Positions 51,961 to 60,605 of a stretch of 64,000 nt of DNA are shown piece after piece. This DNA is from Amycolatopsis sp. A133. Its GTDB lineage: Bacteria; Actinomycetota; Actinomycetes; Mycobacteriales; Pseudonocardiaceae. Location: assembly GCF_031082405.1 (NCBI RefSeq), contig NZ_JAVHJU010000023.1:62001-126000 (forward strand). Reading direction: 5' to 3'. Under the pieces are notes generated by a model. That model did not search any database and had not been told where the DNA came from. It saw only the letters and a program-made list of their open reading frames with translations. The position numbers were made by a program, and so were the translations under genes. Positions within the stretch are counted from its first letter, which is position 1. Every line of letters begins with the position of its first letter.

Positions 51961-53243
51961 TAGCCGAAGGCCTTGTTCATCGCGGCGGCCGCGTCGGCCA
52001 GCGCCGCCGACGGGTCCTTCCCGCCGGTCGCGATCTGCTGCACGGCCGTCGGCAGCACGTTCTGGCTGTCGATCTTCGACCACGCCGGCGTCGCCGGGAC
52101 GAACTTCGTGCCCGCCTTGAGGGTGTCGACGAACGGCTTGAGGAACGGGTCGTTCGCCGCCAGCTTCTGCTGCACGGTGCTCAGCGTGGGCAGGTTGCCC
52201 ATCGCCGAGTACATCTTCTCCTGGTACTTCGCGCCGCCGAGCAGCTCGACGAACTCCAGCGCCAGGCCGCGGTGCTTGCTCGCGTTGAACACCCCGAGCA
52301 GGTTGCCGCCCGCGAACGCCGGTGCGGTGCTGCCCGCGGTCGTGCCCGGGAGCGGGACCACGGCGTACTTGCCCTTCACCGCGCCCTGCTCGACGGCCTT
52401 GCGGTTGAAGTCGCCGCCGATCGTCATCCCGGCCTTGCCGCCGGCGAACGCCGTCACGCTCTGCGTGCCGGTCAGGTTCGCGCACTGGGCGGGCGGGCAG
52501 ATGTCGTCCTTGAGCAGGTTCGCGTACTGCGTCACGCCCGCCTTGGCCTGCTCGCCGGTGACCGTCGAGGTCCACTTGCCGCCGTTGTCCTGCGCCAGCT
52601 CCCCGCCGTTGGCCCAGAGGAAGGGCAGCATCGCGTAGGTGTACTTGCCGCCGACGGCGATGCCGTAGAGGTCCGGTTTGGCGGCGCGGATCCGCCGGGC
52701 GGTCTCGGTCAGCTCGGACAGCGTCGCGGGCGGCTTGAGGCCGAGCTCGGTGAAGACGTCCGTGCGGTAGTACAACGCGCGGATGCCGGTGTACCAGGGC
52801 AGGCCGTAGGTCTTGCCGCCGGACTTCGCGGTGTCCAGCACCGTCGGGATGAGGTCCTTGCCCTCGCTCCACGCCGCGAGGTCGCCGGTCAGGTCGGCCA
52901 GCGCCCCGGTGGCCGCGTAGTTCGAGACGTCGGTGTTGCCGAACTCGGCGACGTCCGGGGCGTTGGCCGGGTCGTTGAAGGCACCCGAGAACTTGTCGGC
53001 GCGGCCCTCGACCGGCACCCACTGGACGTCGACCTCGACGCCGGCGTGGGCCGCCTTGAACTCGGTGATGGCGTCCTTGACCGCGGCCTCCTTCGGGGCG
53101 CGGTTGGCCTCGTCGAACAGCCAGACGCGGACGGTGCCGGTCTTGTCGTCCCCGCCGGCGCCCGCGGGCGCGGACTGGGTGGGTGCGCAGCCGGCCAGCA
53201 GGGCCAGCCCGGCGACGAAGGGCAGGGTGCGGCGCAGTCTCAT
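51960..53243 (-). CDS. Extracellular sugar-binding lipoprotein of ABC importer
   Basis: 427 residues from ATG 53243, with GGAGGT 5 nt before it. The lipobox ALLAGC gives lipidated Cys19. The body is a family 1 solute-binding fold (VRVWLFDEANRAPKEAAVKD, GKTYGLPWYTGIRALYYRTD, YAMLPFLWANGGELAQDNGG). Context with GH20 and a DasR-like site nearby suggests N,N'-diacetylchitobiose or related amino-sugar oligomers, but binding residues cannot confirm it. A 42-bp palindrome lies upstream at 53267-53308. Confidence 0.92.
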   Translation of the reverse strand: MRLRRTLPFVAGLALLAGCAPTQSAPAGAGGDDKTGTVRVWLFDEANRAPKEAAVKDAITEFKAAHAGVEVDVQWVPVEGRADKFSGAFNDPANAPDVAEFGNTDVSNYAATGALADLTGDLAAWSEGKDLIPTVLDTAKSGGKTYGLPWYTGIRALYYRTDVFTELGLKPPATLSELTETARRIRAAKPDLYGIAVGGKYTYAMLPFLWANGGELAQDNGGKWTSTVTGEQAKAGVTQYANLLKDDICPPAQCANLTGTQSVTAFAGGKAGMTIGGDFNRKAVEQGAVKGKYAVVPLPGTTAGSTAPAFAGGNLLGVFNASKHRGLALEFVELLGGAKYQEKMYSAMGNLPTLSTVQQKLAANDPFLKPFVDTLKAGTKFVPATPAWSKIDSQNVLPTAVQQIATGGKDPSAALADAAAAMNKAFG

Positions 53244-53266
53244 GAGGTACCTCCAGCGGGTGCCCT

Positions 53267-53308
53267 CGTGAGTGGTAAGGCGGGTTCTAACCCGCTTTAC
53301 CACTCACG
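53267..53308. promoter_or_regulatory. Long palindrome: operator for the sugar importer or terminator of the lactonase gene
   Basis: CGTGAGTGGTAAGGCGGGTT (53267-53286) and its near-perfect complement (53289-53308) are separated by 2 nt, with one mismatch in 20 pairs. It starts 24 bp before the importer's start codon and 6 bp past the lactonase stop, so it could serve either role. It does not match the DasR consensus. Confidence 0.6.
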
Positions 53309-53314
53309 ACGGGG

Positions 53315-54436
53315 TCAGGCGAAGTAGACGGAGTTGACGCTGCCGACGGCCAGGCGGCCGGCGACGGCGCCGGGCAGGCCGGTGGCGGGGTCACGCGGCA
53401 GCCACGTGACGGTGCCGGAGCGCTGGTTCGAGACGTAGAACCAGCTTTCGGCCGGGTCGAGGGCCACGTGCCGCGGCCAGTTGCCACCGGTGGGCACACT
53501 CGACACCAGCTTCAACGTGCCACCGGAGGCCGCGAACGTGGCCAGGGTGTTCGGACCGCGAACGGTCGCGTAGACGAACTTCCCGTCGTGCGAAACGAGG
53601 ATCTCGCCCGGGTACTGCTCACCGGTGCTCCCGGCGGGCACGGCCGGGACGACGGAGAGCGCAGTCAGCTTCCCGGCCACCGCGTCCCAGCTCGCCACCG
53701 TCACCTCGGCCCGCAGCTCGCCCAGGATGTAGGCGAACTTCCCGGTGCGGTCGAACGCCAGGTGCCGCGGCCCGGCGCCCGAGGGCAGCTTCAGCTGCTG
53801 GTGCAGCGAGAGCTTCCCGGCGTCGAAGCCGTAGACGTACACCGAGTCGGCGCCGAGGTCGACCGCCAGCACCCAGCGGCCGGTGGGGTCGTTGACGACC
53901 TGGTGCGCGTGCGCGTCCCGCTCGGCACCGCGGTGGGTGACGAGGTCGGTGGCCGCACCGAGCTTGCCGCCGGCCAGGATCGGCAGCACGACGACGCTGC
54001 CGGAGCTGTAGTTCGCGGCCAGCACGTGCTTCCCGCCGGAGTGCACGCTCAGGTGCGTCGGCGCGCCGCCCTTCGAGGAGACCCTGTTGAGCAGCTTCGG
54101 TTTCACCGGGTCGGCGAGGCTCAACGCCGAGACGTACCCGGCCGGGTCGCCTTCGTTGGTGACGTACAGCGTCTTGCCGTCGGCGCTGTGGTCGAACCAC
54201 GACGTGTCGGTGATGCCCGGGATGGTCCGGACCGGGGACAGTGCCGCGCCCGAACGGATGGCGACGTCGAGGCCGTGCCCGGTCGCCCCGGTGGTGTAGC
54301 TGCCGATGTACGCGGTCGTTCCGGCGAAGCAGCCCTTCTCCGTGGTGGCCGCGCCGGCGGCCTGCGCGCCGAGCACGGTGGCCGCGCCCGCGCCGGCCGC
54401 GGCGCCGAGGAACGTACGACGGGAAAGTCCGGTCAT
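53315..54436 (-). CDS. Exported 6-phosphogluconolactonase-like beta-propeller (lactonase family)
   Basis: 373 residues from ATG 54436. The N-terminus is a twin-arginine signal (LSRRTFLGAAAGAGAATVLG). Seven-bladed propeller features follow (TAYIGSYTTGATGHGLDVAI, GGAPTHLSVHSGGKHVLAAN, RDAHAHQVVNDPTGRWVLAV, GAGPRHLAFDRTGKFAYILG). Cytosolic relatives hydrolyse sugar lactones; exported ones have unclear substrates. A perfect DasR-like box lies 45-56 bp upstream. Confidence 0.88.
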   Translation of the reverse strand: MTGLSRRTFLGAAAGAGAATVLGAQAAGAATTEKGCFAGTTAYIGSYTTGATGHGLDVAIRSGAALSPVRTIPGITDTSWFDHSADGKTLYVTNEGDPAGYVSALSLADPVKPKLLNRVSSKGGAPTHLSVHSGGKHVLAANYSSGSVVVLPILAGGKLGAATDLVTHRGAERDAHAHQVVNDPTGRWVLAVDLGADSVYVYGFDAGKLSLHQQLKLPSGAGPRHLAFDRTGKFAYILGELRAEVTVASWDAVAGKLTALSVVPAVPAGSTGEQYPGEILVSHDGKFVYATVRGPNTLATFAASGGTLKLVSSVPTGGNWPRHVALDPAESWFYVSNQRSGTVTWLPRDPATGLPGAVAGRLAVGSVNSVYFA

Positions 54437-54480
54437 CGTCTTTGTCTCCCAACGGGTTTCGGCGGTGACAGGCTCCAGTA

Positions 54481-54492
54481 TGGTCTAGACCA
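54481..54492. promoter_or_regulatory. DasR (dre)-like operator
   Basis: TGGTCTAGACCA is a perfect 12-bp palindrome identical to the core of the DasR-responsive element of streptomycetes. It lies upstream of the lactonase gene and overlaps the last codons of the GntP permease. DasR is a GntR regulator sensing GlcN-6-P/GlcNAc-6-P, which fits the adjacent amino-sugar importer and hexosaminidase. Confidence 0.65.
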
Positions 54493-55873
54493 CGGCCATG
54501 AGCAATGCCGAAACCCCGAATCCCGAAAGGGAAAGCACGGTTTCCAGCGCGGTCCAGGACCGAAGAGTCTGCGGCACGGTGAGGTTGAAGTAGCGCGAAA
54601 CGATCCAGAACCCGCCGTCGTTGACGTGCGAGGCGATGATCGAACCGGCGGAGATCGCCATCACGAGCAGCGCCAGCTGGATCTGCGAATATCCGAGCTG
54701 GGCCACGCTCGGCGCGATGATCCCGCTGGTGGTCACGATGGCCACGGTCGCCGAACCCTGCGCGATCCGCATGCCGCAGCTGATCACGTACGCCGCGAGC
54801 AGCACCGGGAGCCCGGCGTCGTGCAACGAGTCGGCCACGGCCTTGCCGATCCCGGTCGCCGAGAGCACCGCGCCGAAGAACGCGCCCGCGCCGACGACCA
54901 GCAGGATCATCGCCACCGGCCGCAGCGACTTCGCGGCCAGCTCGTTGAGGTCCTTGCCGGTGAACCCGCGCCGCAGGCCCAGCAGCCAGGACGCGAGCAG
55001 GACGGCGACGGTCAGCGCGACCGCGGGGGTGCCGATGAACGCCGCGACCCCGGCGAGCGCGGAGCCCTTCGGCAGCCAGATGCTGCCGAACGTGCCGGCC
55101 AGGATCAGCACCAGCGGCACCGCGATGATCGCGGCGACCAGGGCCAGCGACGGCGGGTTCTCTTCGCGCTCGCCCTCTTCTTCGGCGAAGACCATGTCCT
55201 CGGGGACGTCGACGGTGATGCGCTTGCCGATCCACGTCGAGTAGAGCACACCGCCGACCAGGAACGCCGGGATGCCGCAGGCCAGGCCCATCAGGATGAT
55301 CCAGCCGAGTTCGACGTGCAGCAGGCCGGCCGCGGCCACCGGGCCGGGGTGCGGCGGCAGGAAGGCGTGGGTGATCGACAGACCCGCCAGCAGCGGCATC
55401 GCGTACAGCACCAGCGAGCGGCCGCCCTGCTTCGCGGCGACGTAGACCAGCGGGGCCAGCACGAAGATGCCGATGTCGAAGAACACCGGGATGCCGAAGA
55501 CGAAGCCGGCGACGCCCATGGCCAGCGGCGCCCGCTTCTCGCCGAACGACCGCAGCAGCGCCCCGGTGAGCACCTTCGCGCCGCCCGAGCGTTCCAGGAT
55601 CGAGCCGAGGATCGTGCCCAGGCCGATGATCGCCGTGATGTGCCCGAGGATGCCGCCGAAGCCCTTCTCCAGCAGGGAGTCCGACGCCTTCTGGGCCGAG
55701 CCGACGATGGTGCCGACCGGCAGGCCCGCGGCCAGCGCCGTCAGCAGGCCGACCACGATCAGCGCGATGAACGGTTCCAGCTTCAGCTTGATGATCAGCA
55801 CCAGCAGGACGGCGATCGAGACGGCGGCGAGCGTGAGCAGGCCACCCGTGGTGTGTTGCAGCCAGTGGATCAT
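54485..55873 (-). CDS. GntP family permease (gluconate/H+ symporter type)
   Basis: 462 residues from ATG 55873, with GGAG upstream. About twelve TM helices; the family motifs are FGIPVFFDIGIFVLAPLVYV, HAFLPPHPGPVAAAGLL and AQGSATVAIVTTSGIIAPSV. Start overlaps the upstream stop by 4 nt (ATGA). GntP proteins take up gluconate, fructuronate or D-serine-like compounds; with D-amino-acid enzymes here, a D-amino acid or N-acyl derivative is plausible (inference). Confidence 0.92.
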   Translation of the reverse strand: MIHWLQHTTGGLLTLAAVSIAVLLVLIIKLKLEPFIALIVVGLLTALAAGLPVGTIVGSAQKASDSLLEKGFGGILGHITAIIGLGTILGSILERSGGAKVLTGALLRSFGEKRAPLAMGVAGFVFGIPVFFDIGIFVLAPLVYVAAKQGGRSLVLYAMPLLAGLSITHAFLPPHPGPVAAAGLLHVELGWIILMGLACGIPAFLVGGVLYSTWIGKRITVDVPEDMVFAEEEGEREENPPSLALVAAIIAVPLVLILAGTFGSIWLPKGSALAGVAAFIGTPAVALTVAVLLASWLLGLRRGFTGKDLNELAAKSLRPVAMILLVVGAGAFFGAVLSATGIGKAVADSLHDAGLPVLLAAYVISCGMRIAQGSATVAIVTTSGIIAPSVAQLGYSQIQLALLVMAISAGSIIASHVNDGGFWIVSRYFNLTVPQTLRSWTALETVLSLSGFGVSALLMAVV

Positions 55874-57465
55874 CGGGTTCTCCGGGGGTTGCGCAGGGAA
55901 TGTCCGGCGAGGGCGCCGGTGGGACGGCCGTCGTCGAGGGCGGCGACGCCGTTGACGAACACGTGGGTGATGCCCGTGGCGGGCTGCCGCGGGTCTTCGA
56001 AGGTGGCGGTGTCGGCGACCGCGCCGGGGTCGAACAGCACCAGGTCGGCGGCGTACCCGGCGCGGACGAGCCCGCGGTCGGCCAGCCGCAGCCGCCGCGC
56101 GGCCCGCCCGGTCAGGTGGGCGACGCACTCGGCGAGGTCCAGTACACCCAGTTCGCGGACGTACCGGGCGAGGTAGCGCGGGAAGGTGCCCCACGCGCGC
56201 GGGTGCGGCCGGGCGCCGACGAGCAGCCCGTCGCTGCCGCCGGTGTGCGTCCGGTGCCGCATGATGGCCTGGACGTTCTCCTCGTGCCCGACGTGCATCA
56301 GGCACGACGTCCCGAGCCGCTCGTCGAGCAGGGTGTCGAAGTACAGCTTCGCCGGCTCGGTGCCGTTCCTGCGGGCGGACTCGGCGACGCTGTGCCCGAC
56401 GAGGGGGGCGTTGTGGTCGTTGCGGACGCCGTTGATTTCGATGGCGGCCCAGTCGATCGGGACGCCGTGGGCACCGTCCGAACCGGACTCTTCGATCTCG
56501 GCGCGGATGCGTTCGCGTTCGGTCGCGTCGGACAGCCGGGCGAGGGTCGCGTCCAGCCCGCCTTCGGTGGCCCAGCTCGGCAGCAGCGCCGAGAGGTAGG
56601 TCGCGCCCGGCAGGTACGGGTAGGTGTCGAGGGAGATGTCGCAGCCGTCGTCCAGCGCGTCGTCGAGAAGCTTCAGCAGGTCGGGGGCTTTCCCCTTGTT
56701 GACCGAGAAGTTCATCGTCGCGTGGGCCAGGTGCAGGGGACAGCCGGAGCGGCGCGAGACGTCGATCATCTCGGCGAACGCCTCCAGCGCACCCTTTCCG
56801 TAACTGCGGTGGTGCGGGCTGTAGAAGCCGCCCAGCTCGCCGACGACCCGGCACAGCTCGACCAGCTCGCTCGTCTCCGCGTACATCCCGGGCGTGTAGG
56901 TGAGACCGGACGACATCCCCATCGCGCCCTCGTGCAGACCCGTGGCGACGAGCTCCTTCATCCGGTTCAGCTCGGCGTCCGTGGCGGGCCGGTCGTCCCA
57001 GCCGACGGCGAGCATCCGGACCGTGCCCTGCGGCACCAGGTAGGCGGCGTTGACGGCGATGCCCCGGTCGAGGCGGTCGAGGTACTCGCCGACCGAGCGC
57101 CAGTTCCAGTCGAACCCCGGCGGGTCGTCGTTCCAGCCCGCGAGCTGCTGCCGCAGTGCTTCGAGCACGACGTCGTCGACGGGCGCGTAGGACAGCCCGT
57201 CCTGGCCGAGGACCTCGGTCGTGACGCCCTGGGTGATCTTGGCCGGGTGGTCCGGGGTGGCCAGCAGCTGCAGGTCCGAGTGCGAATGCATGTCGATGAA
57301 CCCGGGCGCGAGCACCAGGCCGTCGGCGTCGATGTGCCGCCGCCCGGCCAGGGACCCCGCTTCGGCGACACTGGCGATCTTCCCGCCGGTGAGCCCGACG
57401 TCGTGCCGCGTGATCGCGTCGCCGGTGCCGTCGGCGACCAGCGCGCCGCGGAAGACGACGTCCAT
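55870..57465 (-). CDS. N-acyl-D-amino-acid deacylase (D-aminoacylase)
   Basis: 531 residues from ATG 57465, overlapping the upstream stop by one nucleotide (TGATG). Amidohydrolase features: the HxH metal motif in GFIDMHSHSDLQLLATPDHP, then GVTTEVLGQDG, LHLAHATMNFSVNKG and SDGLLVGARPHPRAWGTFPR with the conserved catalytic Asp. It removes acyl groups from N-acyl-D-amino acids in the cytosol. Its neighbours (deaminase, GntP, RidA) form one catabolic unit. Confidence 0.92.
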   Translation of the reverse strand: MDVVFRGALVADGTGDAITRHDVGLTGGKIASVAEAGSLAGRRHIDADGLVLAPGFIDMHSHSDLQLLATPDHPAKITQGVTTEVLGQDGLSYAPVDDVVLEALRQQLAGWNDDPPGFDWNWRSVGEYLDRLDRGIAVNAAYLVPQGTVRMLAVGWDDRPATDAELNRMKELVATGLHEGAMGMSSGLTYTPGMYAETSELVELCRVVGELGGFYSPHHRSYGKGALEAFAEMIDVSRRSGCPLHLAHATMNFSVNKGKAPDLLKLLDDALDDGCDISLDTYPYLPGATYLSALLPSWATEGGLDATLARLSDATERERIRAEIEESGSDGAHGVPIDWAAIEINGVRNDHNAPLVGHSVAESARRNGTEPAKLYFDTLLDERLGTSCLMHVGHEENVQAIMRHRTHTGGSDGLLVGARPHPRAWGTFPRYLARYVRELGVLDLAECVAHLTGRAARRLRLADRGLVRAGYAADLVLFDPGAVADTATFEDPRQPATGITHVFVNGVAALDDGRPTGALAGHSLRNPRRTR

Positions 57466-58763
57466 CAGAACCACGTCCGCACGTAGTCGACGACGGTTTC
57501 GCCGTCGGCCGCGGTCACCGGCAGCAGCGGCCACTTGTCGAACACCGTGCACGGGTGGGAGAGGCCGAGCCCGATCCAGTCGCCGACCTCGACCGGGGAC
57601 CCCGGCGGCAGCGCGAGGAAGGCGTGCTGGTCGTTCAGTTTCGTGACGACGTGGCCTTCGAGGGGTTCGGCGGGCCCGTCCGGGGTCCGGCGCAGCTGCG
57701 GTTCGGGCAGGCCCTCGTCGAAGGACGCGTCGCGCTTGCCGATGGTGAGCAGCGCGAGTTCGTCCGACGGCTTCGACGTCACCTGCGCCCACGCCCGCAG
57801 CGCGGGCCGGAAGGAGTCGACACCGTCGATGCGCGGGTGGTCGCCCAGCGGGGAGATCTCGCGGTAGAAGCCGTCGTCGTGGGTGAGGTAGGCGCCGCTG
57901 CGCAGTACCGGCAGCACGTCGAGGCCCTCCGGCCACGGTTTGGCCAGCTCGTTCGCGACCTGGTCGAAGTAGGCGCTGCCGCCGGCGGTGACGATGATCT
58001 GCCCGTCGAGGAGTCCCTTGTCCGCGAACGAGACCGCCAGGTCGCGCAGACCATCCACATAGGAGCTGATCTTGGCCAGGGCGGCTTCGTCGGTGCCGTG
58101 GGACAGCGCGCCCTCGTACCCGCCGGTGCCGCGCAGCCGCAGCGCCGGGCTCGCCTGGACCGCCTCGGCGACCGCCAGTGCGGTCGCGGTGTCGCGAACG
58201 CCGGTGCGGCCGCCGTCGGCGCCCAGCTCGACCAGCACGTCCACCGGGCGCCCGGCGCCGTCGAGGGCCGCGGTCATCAGCTCGACCCCGCGGACCGAGT
58301 CGACCCAGCAGAGGAACTCGAAGCCCGGGTCGGCCGCCAGCTCGGCGGCCAGCCAGCGCAGGCCGGCCGGGTCGAGGAACTGGTTGGCCAGCAGGATCCG
58401 GGACACCCCGAAGGCACGGTAGATCCGGAGGTGACCGGCGTTCGCGCAGGTCACGCCCCAGGCGCCGTGCTCGATCTGGCGCGCGAACAGCTGCGGTGCC
58501 ATGGTCGTCTTGCCGTGCGGGGCGAGCACCACGCCCCGGGCGGCGCACCACGCGGCCATCGTCCGCAGGTTGTGTTCGAGCGCTTCTTCGTCGAGGACGA
58601 CGAAGGGGGCGAAGAACCCGTCGGTGAACAGGTTGAGCCGGCGGTCCGCGGCCTCGGCGAGGGTGAGCCCGGCCAGGGCGGGAGCGGCCGAGCGGAAGCG
58701 CCAGTCGATGCGCTCCCGGCGGAGGGCATCGAGCGCGGCGGGGTCCATCAGGCAGGGTTTCAT
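57465..58763 (-). CDS. D-amino-acid deaminase / D-threonine-aldolase-like PLP enzyme
   Basis: 432 residues from ATG 58763 with AGAGGT upstream. It belongs to the alanine-racemase-fold group used by D-serine dehydratase and D-threonine aldolase: PFVVLDEEALEHNLRTMAAW, then the PLP lysine in VVLAPHGKTTMAPQLFARQI, and metal ligands in the C-terminal barrel (NDQHAFLALPPGSPVEVGDW, GLGLSHPCTVFDKW). It is coupled to the D-aminoacylase by TGATG. It probably turns the released D-amino acid into a keto acid and ammonia. Confidence 0.88.
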   Translation of the reverse strand: MKPCLMDPAALDALRRERIDWRFRSAAPALAGLTLAEAADRRLNLFTDGFFAPFVVLDEEALEHNLRTMAAWCAARGVVLAPHGKTTMAPQLFARQIEHGAWGVTCANAGHLRIYRAFGVSRILLANQFLDPAGLRWLAAELAADPGFEFLCWVDSVRGVELMTAALDGAGRPVDVLVELGADGGRTGVRDTATALAVAEAVQASPALRLRGTGGYEGALSHGTDEAALAKISSYVDGLRDLAVSFADKGLLDGQIIVTAGGSAYFDQVANELAKPWPEGLDVLPVLRSGAYLTHDDGFYREISPLGDHPRIDGVDSFRPALRAWAQVTSKPSDELALLTIGKRDASFDEGLPEPQLRRTPDGPAEPLEGHVVTKLNDQHAFLALPPGSPVEVGDWIGLGLSHPCTVFDKWPLLPVTAADGETVVDYVRTWF

Positions 58764-58776
58764 CGGCGGCGACCTC

Positions 58777-58803
58777 TGTTGCGTATGTTGCAACGACTGT
58801 TGC
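58777..58803. promoter_or_regulatory. Three TGTTGC direct repeats in divergent promoter region (likely IclR site)
   Basis: TGTTGC occurs at 58777-58782, 58786-58791 and 58798-58803, with TTGCAA in the middle. The 112-bp divergent region separates the deaminase operon from the kinase-IclR-RidA operon, and the repeats are the likely binding site of that IclR protein. A possible -10 (TAGCAT, 58824-58829) faces the kinase gene. Confidence 0.5.
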
Positions 58804-58875
58804 GCATTCTGCGCGCCATAGGTGTAGCATCCGGGTCGCCACAGGTCAACGGGGTGAAGGGCAGGGAGACGGAAA

Positions 58876-59850
58876 GTGACGAGCGGGCCCGAGGTGTTGT
58901 GCGTGGGCGAGTCGATGGCGCTGTTCGTGCCCGCCGAACCCGGCCCGCCGGACGAGGTGAAGCGGTGGGTGCGCACCATCGGCGGCGCCGAATCGAACGT
59001 GGCCTGCAACCTGTCCACGCTGGGGCTGCGCAGCGGCTGGGTGAGCGCGGTCGGTGACGATCCGTTCGGCCGGGCGATGCTGCGCGAGATCGCCGCGGCC
59101 GGTGTCGACGTCAGCGCGTGCTCCGTCGACCCGGAGCGCCCGACCGGGCTCTACATCAAGGAAAGCGGGGCCGGCGGCAGTCCGGTGCGCTATTACCGGA
59201 CGGGCTCGGCCGCGTCCGGCATGGGCCCGTCGCTGCTCGACCGGCTCGACCTCGACGGCGTCCGCGTGCTGCACCTGTCGGGGATCACGCCCGCGCTGTC
59301 GGACAGCTGCCTCGCGCTGGTCCGCGTGCTCTTGGACCTGCCACGCGGCGACCGGCTGATCTCCTTCGACGTCAACCTGCGGCCCGCGCTCTGGGCCGGT
59401 CGCGATCCCCGCCTGCTCGCCGAACTGGCCGGGCAGGCCGACATCGTGCTGACCGGCGACGACGAAGCCCAGCAGGTGTGGGGGACCGGCGACCCGGCGG
59501 AACTGCGGGCACTGCTGCCGGGGCCGCGCACGCTCGTCGTCAAGCACGGCGAACGCGGCGCGACCCTGGTCGAAGGCGAGCCGCTGTTCGCGCCCGCGCT
59601 GAAGGTCGACGTCGTCGAGCCGGTCGGCGCCGGCGACGCGTTCGCCGCCGGGTTCCTCGCCGCCACCCTGCGCGGTGCCCCGCCCCTGGAACGGCTGCGG
59701 CAGGGGCACCTGCAGGCCGCGGTCACCCTGCGCACCTCCGACGACGTCGGGGTGCCGCTGCCCCGACCGGTCGTCGATACCCTGCTCCACGCGGACCCGG
59801 ACGAGTGGCGTTCGGCGCGGCTGACCGGAGAGGGTGTGGTGATGACGTGA
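58876..59850 (+). CDS. PfkB family sugar kinase (KDG kinase-like)
   Basis: 324 residues from GTG 58876, with GGGAGACGG upstream. PfkB motifs are present: the N-terminal GGAESNVACNLSTLGLRSGW and the C-terminal ATP/anion motif VEPVGAGDAFAAGFLAATL with catalytic Asp. Resembles 2-keto-3-deoxygluconate kinase. The link to the D-amino-acid genes is by position; the substrate may be a different keto- or amino-sugar acid. It overlaps the IclR gene by 4 nt. Confidence 0.9.
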   Translation: MTSGPEVLCVGESMALFVPAEPGPPDEVKRWVRTIGGAESNVACNLSTLGLRSGWVSAVGDDPFGRAMLREIAAAGVDVSACSVDPERPTGLYIKESGAGGSPVRYYRTGSAASGMGPSLLDRLDLDGVRVLHLSGITPALSDSCLALVRVLLDLPRGDRLISFDVNLRPALWAGRDPRLLAELAGQADIVLTGDDEAQQVWGTGDPAELRALLPGPRTLVVKHGERGATLVEGEPLFAPALKVDVVEPVGAGDAFAAGFLAATLRGAPPLERLRQGHLQAAVTLRTSDDVGVPLPRPVVDTLLHADPDEWRSARLTGEGVVMT

Positions 59851-60605
59851 GCCAGAGCCTGGACCGCGCGCTGACCCTGCTGAACTCGATCGCGAAGGAC
59901 GCGCGCACCCTCGACGACCTCGCCGACGAGATCGGCGTGCACAAGTCGACGGTGCTGCGGCTGCTGCGCACCCTCGAGCAGCACCACTTCGTGCGCCGGG
60001 AAGGCCCCCGCCACTACCGGCTGGGCAGCGCCATGTTCGACCTCGCCAACCAGGCCCTGGATTCCTTCGACGTCCGGCGCAGCGCCCAGCCCGCGCTCGC
60101 CGCCCTCAACGCGCGCACCGGGCACACCGTGCACCTGGCCAGCTACGAGGACGGCGAGGTCGTCTACATCGACAAGTTCGAAGGCCGGCATTCGGTGCGG
60201 ATGTACTCGCGCATCGGCAAGCGCGCGCCGCTGCACTGCACCGCGGTCGGGAAGGTGCTCGTCGCGGCGATGCCCACGGCCCGCCGCGAGGAGATCGCGC
60301 ACTCGATCGACTACCCGGTGCGGACGCCGAACACGATCACCACCCCGGAGGCCTACCTGGCCGAGCTGGACCGCGTGGACCGGCTCGGGTACGCCGTCGA
60401 CAACGCCGAGCACGAGGACTTCATCCACTGCATCGCGGCGCCGGTGCGGGGGACCGGCGGCGAAGTGCTCGCCGCCGCGTCGATGTCCGTGCCGAAGGTG
60501 CTGCTCGACTACGAAGGCCTGCTGGCGCTGGTGCCCGAGCTGCGGGCCGCCACGAAGGAAGCTTCCGTCCACAGTGGATGGACGGAGAACGGAAAGGGGC
60601 ACTGA
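59847..60605 (+). CDS. IclR family transcriptional regulator
   Basis: 252 residues from GTG 59847, overlapping the kinase stop (GTGA). The winged helix has RTLDDLADEIGVHKSTVLRL (about 19-38). The effector domain contains VRMYSRIGKRAPLHCTAVGK and the end IAAPVRGTGGEVLAAASMSV. It likely controls the divergent deaminase operon and its own operon via the TGTTGC repeats. One GTCCACAGTGGA motif occurs near its 3' end (60567). Confidence 0.92.
   Translation: MSQSLDRALTLLNSIAKDARTLDDLADEIGVHKSTVLRLLRTLEQHHFVRREGPRHYRLGSAMFDLANQALDSFDVRRSAQPALAALNARTGHTVHLASYEDGEVVYIDKFEGRHSVRMYSRIGKRAPLHCTAVGKVLVAAMPTARREEIAHSIDYPVRTPNTITTPEAYLAELDRVDRLGYAVDNAEHEDFIHCIAAPVRGTGGEVLAAASMSVPKVLLDYEGLLALVPELRAATKEASVHSGWTENGKGH

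Noticed and set aside
53267..53308. DasR box at the importer palindrome
   Set aside because: Contains AGTGGT/ACCACT ends, but their spacing is far longer than the 12-bp dre core.
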